DNA of 64,000 bases from JAVBLP01 sp031553505 (GTDB lineage Bacteria; Elusimicrobiota; Endomicrobiia; Endomicrobiales; Endomicrobiaceae). Each line of letters begins with the position of its first letter. Position 1 is the stretch's first letter. Below are positions 6,944 to 14,330 of the stretch, in pieces. Location of the stretch: assembly GCA_031553505.1 (NCBI GenBank), contig JAVBLP010000022.1:1-64000 (forward strand), given 5' to 3'. A program made the translations under genes and the position numbers. Below the pieces are notes generated by a model. The model searched no databases. It saw only the letters and a list, made by a program, of their open reading frames with translations, and was not told the origin of the DNA.

Positions 6944-8815
6944 ATGAAAAATAAAATTTTATTTTTACTGTTAATTCTTCTTTTTGCGGCGTCTTTTTCT
7001 TTTGCGCAGGGTCGCGGAAAGATAAGCGGGCGTCTGGCTAATACCGAGCAGGCCGCCAAAACATTCCAAAAAGGCAGTATTGTTGAAAATGAATTTATTG
7101 ACGTAATATTTTACCCGGCAGGTAAAAATAGCGCGAATATCGATGTGTCATTTTTTGAATCAAGAAATATAGAATATATAAAATCGCGCCGCTATATCAC
7201 CGCGAAAATACCAAAAAACACGGTCGCGCTTTTGGGCGGTATTTCCGGGGTGGAATATATTGATATCGCTTACAGCGCGCAAGCTTTGGAGACGGTTTCG
7301 GAAGGCAGAAATTCAATCAATGCGACGCCTTTTGCGTATGACAATATTTCCGGGCAGGGCGTAAAAATAGCCGTTATTGATGTGGGTTTTAATAATTTTG
7401 ACAAATTGCAGGCTTCAGGGGAGCTTCCGAAAAATATGGTCACGAAAGATTTTACGCGCGTTGGCGCGCCCGCATTGAATCCTCTTTTAGAAAGCAATGT
7501 GCACGGCGCGGGATGCGCCGAAATTGTTTATGACATAGCGCCCAAAGCCGATATAATACTTATGAAGGTTTCAACTCTTTCAACGCTGGAAAACGCTTTG
7601 GATTTCTGCGTTTCGACAGGCGTAAAAATAGTAAGCGCTTCAATAGGATGGAGCACCGGCCAAAATTTTATTGACGGCACGGGCGACGCCGATCTGCTTA
7701 TTCAAGAAGCTACCGATAACGGCGTGCTATGCGTTTTTGCGGCAGGCAATGAAGGCGATCATTCATGGATAGGCGATTTTGTTGATGGCGGTGACGGCTG
7801 GATGATTTTTCCCAGTGGCAATGATTACCTTGATGTTGATTTAAGCTATGCTTATGCGTATTTAGAATGGGATGATTACGTTTCAAGAAGCAGTAAATAT
7901 ACTTTGTATGTGTATGACCGTAACTCAGGCAGCCTTATCGGCTCGTCAATATACTTTCCGGGGGATGAACCTTGCGTTTCCGTGTTATCTTATTTTTCAA
8001 CGGCTACTTCTCTCAGGCTTAAAATAAAAAAAGACAGCGGACCGAATTTGGCGGTAAGGCTTTATTTTCCTTACGGTTCTTACGCGAATCCTTCGGAACT
8101 GACTGCCGAATCAAGCCTTTCAAGGCCCGGCGATTCAAGAGACGCTTTGACAGTGGGGGCGGTAAACTTCGGCAATTGGGCAAACGGCCCGATAGAAGCT
8201 TTCAGCTCTAACGGCCCGACAAGAGAATCAAGGGCAAATCCGCTTACGTATCCTAAAACAATAAAACCGGATATAGTCGGCCCTGACGGCGTGAGCACCG
8301 TTTCATACGGCACAAGAGCGTTTCCCGGCACTTCCGCTTCAACGCCTCACGTGGCTGCCGCCGCGGCGTTGCTGCTTTCCACGGACAATACTTTATCGGC
8401 AAGAACGCTTAAGGATAAAGTGATTTCAATGGCAAGGCCGATATCGTCGCTGTCCCGGCCGAATAATGTTTACGGCAACGGCAAGCTGGTTTTGGATACA
8501 AGCATTATCCCTGAAAATAATATAGGCAGCATAGTATGCTTTCCAAACCCCACAAGCATAAGTAAAAAAGGTTATATGAAGTTTACTAACCTTCCGTTCA
8601 ATACAGCTTTAATCGATGCGTATATTTACACTGTTGCCGGCGAATTTGTCAGATCTTTTGACGCGGACGATTTAAAAGAGATGAACGGCAGGGTAACTAT
8701 AGAGTGGGATCTTAAAAACCAAAGCGGCGACAAGGTTGCTCCGGGCGTGTATTTCATGATTATTAATAACCCCGTGAGCGGCAAAACGGTTAAAAAGATA
8801 GCGGTGCAGAAATAG
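6944..8815 (+). CDS. Secreted S8 (subtilisin-like) serine peptidase with C-terminal FlgD-like sorting domain
   Basis: The 623-residue product begins with a clear signal peptide (cleavage near SFAQ-G). A propeptide-like region is followed by the S8 catalytic domain with Asp146 (IAVIDVG), His187 (NVHGAG), oxyanion Asn269 (AAGNEG) and Ser464 (GTSAST-P). Between Asn269 and Ser464 sits a roughly 110-residue beta-rich insertion. The last 100 residues (about 525-623) read CFPNPTS, IYTVAGEFVRSF, WDLKNQSGDKVAPGVY and KKIAVQK: a FlgD-like immunoglobulin domain of the type used as a C-terminal sorting signal in type IX-like secretion. The gene probably shares a transcript with the PorV-like gene just upstream. 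All catalytic residues are present, so an active extracellular or surface protease is expected; the substrate is unknown. Confidence 0.9.
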   Translation: MKNKILFLLLILLFAASFSFAQGRGKISGRLANTEQAAKTFQKGSIVENEFIDVIFYPAGKNSANIDVSFFESRNIEYIKSRRYITAKIPKNTVALLGGISGVEYIDIAYSAQALETVSEGRNSINATPFAYDNISGQGVKIAVIDVGFNNFDKLQASGELPKNMVTKDFTRVGAPALNPLLESNVHGAGCAEIVYDIAPKADIILMKVSTLSTLENALDFCVSTGVKIVSASIGWSTGQNFIDGTGDADLLIQEATDNGVLCVFAAGNEGDHSWIGDFVDGGDGWMIFPSGNDYLDVDLSYAYAYLEWDDYVSRSSKYTLYVYDRNSGSLIGSSIYFPGDEPCVSVLSYFSTATSLRLKIKKDSGPNLAVRLYFPYGSYANPSELTAESSLSRPGDSRDALTVGAVNFGNWANGPIEAFSSNGPTRESRANPLTYPKTIKPDIVGPDGVSTVSYGTRAFPGTSASTPHVAAAAALLLSTDNTLSARTLKDKVISMARPISSLSRPNNVYGNGKLVLDTSIIPENNIGSIVCFPNPTSISKKGYMKFTNLPFNTALIDAYIYTVAGEFVRSFDADDLKEMNGRVTIEWDLKNQSGDKVAPGVYFMIINNPVSGKTVKKIAVQK

Positions 8816-8844
8816 CGGAAAAGAAAGCGTTAAAAGTGAAAATA

Positions 8845-8884
8845 AAAAGCCGGAAGCTTAAAAAATAAGCTTCCGGCTTTTGTT
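8845..8884. terminator. Bidirectional terminator between convergent genes
   Basis: Perfect 16-bp arms at 8845-8860 and 8866-8881 (AAAAGCCGGAAGCTTA and its complement) with a 5-base loop. T-rich flanks exist on both strands, so it can stop the S8 protease transcript and the minus-strand barrel gene. Confidence 0.92.
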
Positions 8885-8902
8885 ATTCCTGATTTAAGCC
8901 GG

Positions 8903-9478
8903 TTATTCGAATTTCAAACCTGCGTAAATGCCTATAGTAGTGTATTTGTCATCATAGCTTTTTCCCGTTGCGCTGTCCCATGAGTAGTTGCTTACGCCGT
9001 ATATCGCTTCAAGGACAAATATATCTATGCTTATGCCGACGCCCGCAGCGTAATACAGTCCGCCTGAAGATGTTTTAAATACGTCGTTCATGTCGCTGTT
9101 CATAAACGCGCTGTAACCTACCCTTCCCGATAAAAACGCGTAGTTGTTATCCAGTCCGTGAAGGGGCGTGCGGATTTTAAGGCCTACATACATAGGGATG
9201 AAGCTGATGTTTCCGCTGCTGACATCGTCATTTTTAAATTTTCTCGGCAAATCGTAAACCGCGCCCGCTCCCAAAGCAATGATGTTTCCGAAATATTTGA
9301 AATATTCAAGGCCGGCGGATATCCCTATATTGGTGTCCTCTTTATCGCCGTCAAACGTGGCTGTCGCCTGCGGCTGGAAACCTACTTTAATTATGAATTC
9401 CTGGTCGTCGGAAGCTTTCGCGAAAACGGCTGATGCCGTAAGAAAAGACAATGCTAAAACCGCTAAAATTTTTCTCAT
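8903..9478 (-). CDS. Small outer-membrane beta-barrel protein
   Basis: The 191-residue product has a textbook signal peptide (MRKIL, hydrophobic core, AVFA-KA). The mature part is made of alternating beta-strands separated by polar turns, for example GISAGLEYFKYF, SFIPMYVGLKIRT and TIGIYAGLKFE, consistent with an 8-stranded OmpX/OmpW-like barrel. It ends in K-F-E rather than a terminal aromatic. An AAGGAG site lies at the expected distance from the ATG and a good sigma-70 promoter lies upstream on the same strand. The specific function is not recognisable. Confidence 0.75.
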   Translation of the reverse strand: MRKILAVLALSFLTASAVFAKASDDQEFIIKVGFQPQATATFDGDKEDTNIGISAGLEYFKYFGNIIALGAGAVYDLPRKFKNDDVSSGNISFIPMYVGLKIRTPLHGLDNNYAFLSGRVGYSAFMNSDMNDVFKTSSGGLYYAAGVGISIDIFVLEAIYGVSNYSWDSATGKSYDDKYTTIGIYAGLKFE

Positions 9479-9513
9479 AAAAACTCCTTTTAAAGATTAA
9501 TAGTTTACAAATT

Positions 9514-9542
9514 GTTATATAATATATGCATTAAAAAGACAA
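9514..9542 (-). promoter_or_regulatory. Sigma-70-type promoter of the small barrel protein gene
   Basis: On the minus strand, TTGTCT (9537-9542) and TATAAC (9514-9519) are separated by 17 bp. The predicted start leaves a leader of about 30 bases carrying the AAGGAG ribosome site. An overlapping plus-strand TATAAT (9518-9523) without a good -35 may serve the divergent yifB-type gene. Confidence 0.65.
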
Positions 9543-9554
9543 GTACGGGGTTTT

Positions 9555-11078
9555 ATGATTTCTTTCATTTATTCTGCCGCTATTAACGGCATAGACGCGG
9601 ATTTGGTTGACGTAGAAACGTATATTTCTTCCGGAATGCCGGTTTTTTCGATTGTAGGCCTTCCCGATGCCGCCGTAAAAGAGTCCAGGGACAGGGTTGC
9701 GGCCGCCCTTAAAAACTCCGGATTTGATTTTCCCGCGAAGAAAATCACCGTAAACCTCGCGCCTGCCGATATAAAAAAAGAAGGCGGCGCTTTTGACCTC
9801 CCGATAGCTTTAGGCATTCTTGCCTCGTGCGGCAAAATAAAAAAAGAAAATTTGAGTAAGTTTTGCGCTGTCGGCGAACTTTCGTTAAGCGGAAAGATAA
9901 GAAAAGTTAAAGGCGTTTTGCCTATAGCCCTTTCGCTTAAAAAGAAGAAAATAGAGAATATTATAGTGCCTTTTGCCAATAAGGAAGAAGCGGCGGTGGC
10001 AAAAAGCGTACATGTCTATCCTTTTAAAAACCTTTTGGATGCCGTAAAATTTATAAACGGCGAAATAATGCAAAAACCATTCAAAAATGAAGAAGAAGCT
10101 GACAATGTTCTGCTTATGGAGTGCGAGAGCGATTTTTCGGATATTAAAGGGCAGCTTGCCGCAAAAAGGGCTGTTGAAGTTGCGGCTGCGGGCGGGCATA
10201 ATATAATAATGTCGGGGCCTCCGGGATCCGGTAAAACTATGATAGCAAAACGAATTCCGGGAATACTTCCTCTTATGGATTTTGACGAAGCAGTCGAAAC
10301 TACAAAAATATGGTCCGCCTCAGGGCATAATTTTTCAGGCGGGCTTATAAGGCAGAGAGCTTTCCGCAGCCCTCACCACACCGCGTCCGCGGTTGCCATT
10401 TCCGGCGGCGGCGTTTACCCTAAACCGGGAGAAGTCAGCCTTGCGCATAACGGCGTTTTGTTTTTGGATGAATTCGCGGAGTTCCGCAGGGACGCGCTTG
10501 AAGTTTTAAGGCAGCCTCTGGAAGATAAGCGCATATCGGTTTCAAGGGCTAAAAACAGCATAGTTTTTCCGGCGTCGTTTATGCTTGTCGCCGCCATGAA
10601 TCCCTGCCCGTGCGGAAATCTCGGCCACAGGGAACAACAATGCGTCTGCAGCCCTTATCAGGTGCAAAAATACAGAAACAAAATTTCCGGACCGCTTATG
10701 GACAGGATAGATATACATATTGAAGTGCCCGCGCTGAAAGTTTCAGAACTGGCGGATAATAAAGCCGTTTCGGAAAGTTCGGAGTCAATCAGGGGGCGCG
10801 TAATAAAAGCGCGCAATATTCAAAAAGAAAGGTTTAAAGGCAGTAAGATATATTCTAACTCGCAAATGGGCGCAAAAGAAATAAAGAAATATTGCGTTAT
10901 GGACGCAACTGCGGAAGAAACGCTTAAAAACGCTATTGAAAAACTTAATTTTTCGGCAAGGGCGTATGACAGGATTTTGAAAGTCTCAAGGACTATAGCC
11001 GATTTGGCGGGAGCGGAAATAATCAACGCTTTCCATATCGCGGAAGCCGTGCAGTACAGGTCTTTTGACAGACAATAA
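9555..11078 (+). CDS. YifB/ComM-family magnesium-chelatase-like AAA+ ATPase
   Basis: The 507-residue product has the three-part YifB architecture: an N-terminal Lon-S5-like domain (about 1-170, VDVETYISSGMPVFSIVGLPD), a Mg-chelatase ChlI-type AAA+ core with Walker A GPPGSGKTMIAKR near residue 220 and a Walker B-like LFLDEFAEF, and a C-terminal Mg-chelatase subunit domain (from about 410). The conserved NPCPCG and RISGPLMDRID-like segments are present. ComM, the best studied member, is a hexameric helicase that aids branch migration during natural transformation. dprA, another transformation gene, lies in the same region at 16479-17570, which fits. The ATG has only a weak upstream GGGG ribosome signal. 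Confidence 0.92.
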   Translation: MISFIYSAAINGIDADLVDVETYISSGMPVFSIVGLPDAAVKESRDRVAAALKNSGFDFPAKKITVNLAPADIKKEGGAFDLPIALGILASCGKIKKENLSKFCAVGELSLSGKIRKVKGVLPIALSLKKKKIENIIVPFANKEEAAVAKSVHVYPFKNLLDAVKFINGEIMQKPFKNEEEADNVLLMECESDFSDIKGQLAAKRAVEVAAAGGHNIIMSGPPGSGKTMIAKRIPGILPLMDFDEAVETTKIWSASGHNFSGGLIRQRAFRSPHHTASAVAISGGGVYPKPGEVSLAHNGVLFLDEFAEFRRDALEVLRQPLEDKRISVSRAKNSIVFPASFMLVAAMNPCPCGNLGHREQQCVCSPYQVQKYRNKISGPLMDRIDIHIEVPALKVSELADNKAVSESSESIRGRVIKARNIQKERFKGSKIYSNSQMGAKEIKKYCVMDATAEETLKNAIEKLNFSARAYDRILKVSRTIADLAGAEIINAFHIAEAVQYRSFDRQ

Positions 11079-11129
11079 AGACAATGAATAAATAGTAATT
11101 AGTATAGAAAAGAGATTAAGGGAATAAAA

Positions 11130-11534
11130 ATGAAAAGGTATTTAAAAGAGTTTGAAAAGCTTGTGGATATTATGGCAAAACTTCGTTCCGGCTGCATTTG
11201 GGATAAAGAACAGACGCACGAATCGCTTGTGAAGTATCTTATTTCCGAGGCGGATGAACTAAAGCACGCGGTAGAAAATAAAGACATGGAGAATCTTGAA
11301 GAAGAGCTTGGCGACGTTTTGCTGCAGGTTGTTTTTCACGCGCAGATCGCCAAAGAAAATAAGAATTTTGATATTGCCGCGGTAATTAATACGTTAAATA
11401 AAAAACTTGTAAGAAGGCATCCGCACGTTTTCGGCAAATATAAGGTAAAGACAACCAAAGACGTTGAAATAATGTGGAAAGAAGTGAAAGCGCAAGAAAA
11501 ATCGGCGAAACTTCGCAAAAAAGCATCTAAATAA
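11130..11534 (+). CDS. mazG: MazG-type nucleoside triphosphate pyrophosphohydrolase, single domain
   Basis: The 134-residue product is one MazG domain. It starts with the usual LVDIMAKLR-x-x-C-x-WDKEQTHESL segment and has the acidic metal-binding residues in SEADEL (about 39-44) and EELGDVLLQ (about 59-67), then the R-RHPHVFG signature. E. coli MazG has two such domains and about 263 residues; this is a single-domain form, which is common and normally dimerises. It hydrolyses non-canonical or stress NTPs to NMP and pyrophosphate. An AAGGGA site precedes the ATG, and the next gene begins 11 bp downstream, suggesting a two-gene operon. Confidence 0.9.
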   Translation: MKRYLKEFEKLVDIMAKLRSGCIWDKEQTHESLVKYLISEADELKHAVENKDMENLEEELGDVLLQVVFHAQIAKENKNFDIAAVINTLNKKLVRRHPHVFGKYKVKTTKDVEIMWKEVKAQEKSAKLRKKASK

Positions 11535-11545
11535 GGAGAATTATT

Positions 11546-12172
11546 ATGAAAGTATTATTAATCAACGGCAGCCCAAGGGCAAACGGGTGCACTTTTACGG
11601 CGCTTGGCGAAATAGGGAAAACGCTGAAAGAGGAAGGCGTTGATTTTGAAATATATCAGGTTGGCAATAAACCGGTGCCGGGCTGTATAGCGTGCGGAAA
11701 ATGCTCTGACGGTTCAAGGCAGTGCGTTTTTAATGACGGCGTCAACGAAATATTAAAAAGGGTTAACGAAATTGACGGGCTTATTCTCGGTTCGCCAGTG
11801 CATTATGCTTCCGCGTCAGGCGCAATATCTTCATTTTTAGACAGGCTTTTTTTTGCTTCCGCAGGAGCTTTTGCGTATAAACCGGGAGCGGCAATCGTAT
11901 CTGCGAGGCGCGCAGGAACAACCGCCGCTTTGGACCAGCTTAATAAATATTTTACTATATCAAAAATGCCTGTTGTTTCATCCCAATACTGGAATATGGT
12001 GCATGGTTCAACTCCGGAAGACGTCTCTAAAGATTTGGAAGGTTTGCAGGTTATGCGCGTTTTAGCGAGAAATATGGCTTGGATGTTGAAATGCTTTGAA
12101 GCCGGCAAAAAAGCCGGGATAAAATACCCGCAGGAAGAAAGCCAGCGGTACAGAACGAATTTTATAAGATAG
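11546..12172 (+). CDS. Flavodoxin-fold NADPH-dependent FMN reductase / iron-sulfur flavoprotein family
   Basis: The 208-residue product opens with the FMN-phosphate-binding motif LLINGSPRANGCT and has the GCIACGKC cluster followed by a further Cys (QCVF), as in the iron-sulfur flavoprotein group of flavodoxin-like oxidoreductases. The central GLILGSPVHYASASG strand-loop contacts the flavin in this family. Such proteins transfer electrons from NAD(P)H or ferredoxin to diverse acceptors; the substrate here is unknown. An AAGGAG site sits just before the ATG, and the gene follows mazG closely. The stop codon abuts the left end of a 242-bp inverted-repeat segment. Confidence 0.85.
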   Translation: MKVLLINGSPRANGCTFTALGEIGKTLKEEGVDFEIYQVGNKPVPGCIACGKCSDGSRQCVFNDGVNEILKRVNEIDGLILGSPVHYASASGAISSFLDRLFFASAGAFAYKPGAAIVSARRAGTTAALDQLNKYFTISKMPVVSSQYWNMVHGSTPEDVSKDLEGLQVMRVLARNMAWMLKCFEAGKKAGIKYPQEESQRYRTNFIR

Positions 12173-12173
12173 G

Positions 12174-12415
12174 AAACGGCAAGTAATAAGTAATAGCTGC
12201 GCTGGCTTTGTTTTGCCGTTCAGAGTGCAGAATGACAATGTTGCAGTGTAATGTCTTTAGGCTTTAAAGTTTTGAGCGTTGTGAGGTTTGTGGCGGCGAT
12301 TCTCTTTACGATAATGATTGCGGTATACAGTCTTTTCGCTTATAAATAGGCGCATTGTGCGCGCTCAGCGGCGGCTGCTTATTAATTGTTATTTGTTAAT
12401 TATTACTTGCCGTTT
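12174..12415. repeat. 242-bp segment with perfect 16-bp inverted ends between convergent genes
   Basis: AAACGGCAAGTAATAA at 12174-12189 is the exact reverse complement of 12400-12415. The left end touches the stop codon of the flavodoxin-like gene (TAG 12170-12172) and the right end overlaps the stop codon of the minus-strand gene. The interior has no convincing gene. Similar sequence (AACGGCAGGTAATAATTAA) lies at the plsC stop near 55725, so the ends may belong to a small repeat family. The unit could be a MITE or a bidirectional 3'-end structure. Confidence 0.65.
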
Positions 12416-13322
12416 ACCATGGCATAATCTTCTTCCACCAGGGTTGCCCTTTAGTCTCGAGAACTTTCAGCGCAGTGTCGCTTTTTATCTTTGCAAGGCC
12501 CGTTATAGACGGGGCGTAATGAAGGTGTATTTCAAAATCGTCATTTTTAGACACTATCTTTTTGACTGACGCGGGAAGAGGAATCATGCTGCCGTCTTTT
12601 CTCCCGCCGATTAAGTGCGCAAGGTAATGCGCGATATCCCGCGTGTCGGTTATCAGCGAAAGCACCGTGTCGCCTTCTGAAAGTTTGCGGGCGGGCTTTC
12701 CGGCGATGTCTTCCAAAATTTCCACTTCAAGCTTTACAAATCCCAAATCATATCCGGTAAAAGAAGTTTCATTTTGCTTATTGTTATAATCCGGCAGCTT
12801 TTTAAACTGGGTTAAATTAAGTTCTTCGGTTAAAATTTCGGTGTTTACTACGGTGGGGTAAAAAAATGATTTTATAATTGTTGATATTTCTTCGTGGGAA
12901 ATTGACGGAATCTCTTTTACCGCCTGCTCCATATAAAGTTTAAGGTTTTCTTCAATGCTTTGCGTGTAGCCTTCCATGGCACCGGAATCAAGTCGGGCAG
13001 AAAATATCGCTTTTTCGTATGAAAACCAATCCATGTTTGCGGATATTTCATATACCGCCGGATTATAAGAAAAAACCACGCTGAAACGCAAAATTTCCGC
13101 GGTTTTCATGTTTACGGCTATGTGCATCAAGCCGTAAATGTTTTCTTTGGGGAACAGCAGTTTTATTTTAAAAGCCGTGATGAACTTCAAAAGCAGCCCG
13201 ATCTTGGTTATCGCTTTTTCCAGGTCATTGTTTGACAGGATAAGCGCAAGCTCAGCTTCTTTTTGGTCGCAGCCCGTTTCTTCCGTTAAAATTTGTATTT
13301 TTTCTTTCATTTTATATTTCAT
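12414..13322 (-). CDS. Hypothetical protein with N-terminal UBA/TS-N-like domain
   Basis: The 302-residue product is not one I recognise as a named family. Residues about 6-42 (IQILTEETGCDQKEAELALI, then NNDLEKAI) read as a three-helix UBA/TS-N-like fold of the type found at the N-terminus of EF-Ts and NAC proteins. The remainder is a soluble mixed alpha/beta protein without signal peptide or membrane segments, ending in a conserved-looking KGQPWWKKIMPW. It follows xerC on the minus strand after 54 bp and may be the last gene of the dprA-topA-xerC unit. Two in-frame ATGs (13322 and 13310) are possible starts; neither has a strong ribosome site. A cytosolic, perhaps ribosome- or chaperone-linked, role is speculation. 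Confidence 0.65.
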   Translation of the reverse strand: MKYKMKEKIQILTEETGCDQKEAELALILSNNDLEKAITKIGLLLKFITAFKIKLLFPKENIYGLMHIAVNMKTAEILRFSVVFSYNPAVYEISANMDWFSYEKAIFSARLDSGAMEGYTQSIEENLKLYMEQAVKEIPSISHEEISTIIKSFFYPTVVNTEILTEELNLTQFKKLPDYNNKQNETSFTGYDLGFVKLEVEILEDIAGKPARKLSEGDTVLSLITDTRDIAHYLAHLIGGRKDGSMIPLPASVKKIVSKNDDFEIHLHYAPSITGLAKIKSDTALKVLETKGQPWWKKIMPW

Positions 13323-13376
13323 CCGTATCCGTATTAAGCGCGGTATGGCAAAGAAAAGATTTGAGCCCCGCTTTTA

Positions 13377-14330
13377 TCACTTCGCGCGCGGATGGGCTTT
13401 TTCGTAAACTTTTTTAAGGCTTTCAATGGTAACGTGCGTATAAACCTGCGTTGTCGAAAGGTTTTTATGCCCGAGCATTTCCTGCACGCTTCTTAAATCG
13501 CAGCCCCTGTCCAAAATATGGGTGGCAAAAGTATGTCTTAAAGTGTGAGGGCTTACTTTTTTTGTCATTCCGGCTTTTATAAACCAATTATGCAAAACGC
13601 GCCTTGCGGTGCGCTGGTCCATTTTTTTTGAACGCGCGCTCAAAAAAACCGGGGAATTTATATCATAAGGCAATCCTTCAGCCCTTCTTTCGTTTACATA
13701 ATCCATTACGGATTTTAACGCTTTATCCCCGACCGGCACAATTCTTTCTTTATCGCCTTTGCCGCGCACCGTAACCGTGTTCGAGATAAAATCCACATTT
13801 TTCAGTTTAAGCCCTAAAAGCTCTTCAATCCTTAATCCGCAAGAATAAAGTATTTCAAGCATCGCTTTGTCGCGCAGCTTCATGCCGGGAAGGTCAAAAA
13901 GGTTTTTTATCTCTTCTTCCGTTAAAAAAACGGGAACTTTCTTCTCTTTTTTCGGCCCGGACATCGTTTCAAGCGGGCTCGTTTCCACAAAATTGTTAAT
14001 GATCATAAACTTATAAAAAGTCCTGAGAGACGCAAACTTTCTCGTAAGAGAGGCTTTTTTCAGGTTTTTGGAGTTAAGATGCGCCATGTAATCGCGGATT
14101 GTATGTTTGTCGGCTTTTGTGAAAGCCGCGCCCGTATTATTTAAAAACAGAGCAAAATCGCTGATATCAATAAAGTAAGCCCTTAAAGTATGCTCGGAAA
14201 AATTTCTTTCCGCTTTAAGGTATTTAACAAAAGAGCTGATTAACTCTTGGCTTTCTTTGCTGATTTCGCTTTTTTGGGTTTGGCTGCCGCCGCTTTTTTC
14301 GGAGTTGTTTTCTTCTCTTGTTTTATCCAT
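13377..14330 (-). CDS. xerC: Tyrosine site-specific recombinase, XerC/XerD type
   Basis: With the start at 14330 the product is 317 residues. An N-terminal SAM-like core-binding domain (SSFVKYLKAERNFSEHTL onward) is followed by the catalytic domain with the full tyrosine-recombinase set: Arg in CGLRIEELLGL, Lys in GKGDKER, HTLRHTFATH, GH in LGHKNLS and the nucleophile Tyr in TTQVYTHV. Length and lack of neighbouring mobile genes fit the housekeeping chromosome-dimer recombinase rather than an integrase; C versus D cannot be separated here. The frame extends back to 14423, but the ATG at 14330 gives a size closer to the family; either way it overlaps the topA 3' end by about 90 bp, and no later ATG precedes the core domain. 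Translational coupling to topA is likely. Confidence 0.88.
   Translation of the reverse strand: MDKTREENNSEKSGGSQTQKSEISKESQELISSFVKYLKAERNFSEHTLRAYFIDISDFALFLNNTGAAFTKADKHTIRDYMAHLNSKNLKKASLTRKFASLRTFYKFMIINNFVETSPLETMSGPKKEKKVPVFLTEEEIKNLFDLPGMKLRDKAMLEILYSCGLRIEELLGLKLKNVDFISNTVTVRGKGDKERIVPVGDKALKSVMDYVNERRAEGLPYDINSPVFLSARSKKMDQRTARRVLHNWFIKAGMTKKVSPHTLRHTFATHILDRGCDLRSVQEMLGHKNLSTTQVYTHVTIESLKKVYEKAHPRAK

Noticed and set aside
12190..12399. A tRNA or small RNA in the flavodoxin-UBA gap
   Set aside because: No cloverleaf or known RNA fold could be made; only the inverted ends are convincing.
13377..14330. Phage or integrative-element integrase
   Set aside because: Neighbours are dprA and topA, no att-like direct repeats or phage genes were seen, and the size fits a housekeeping Xer protein.
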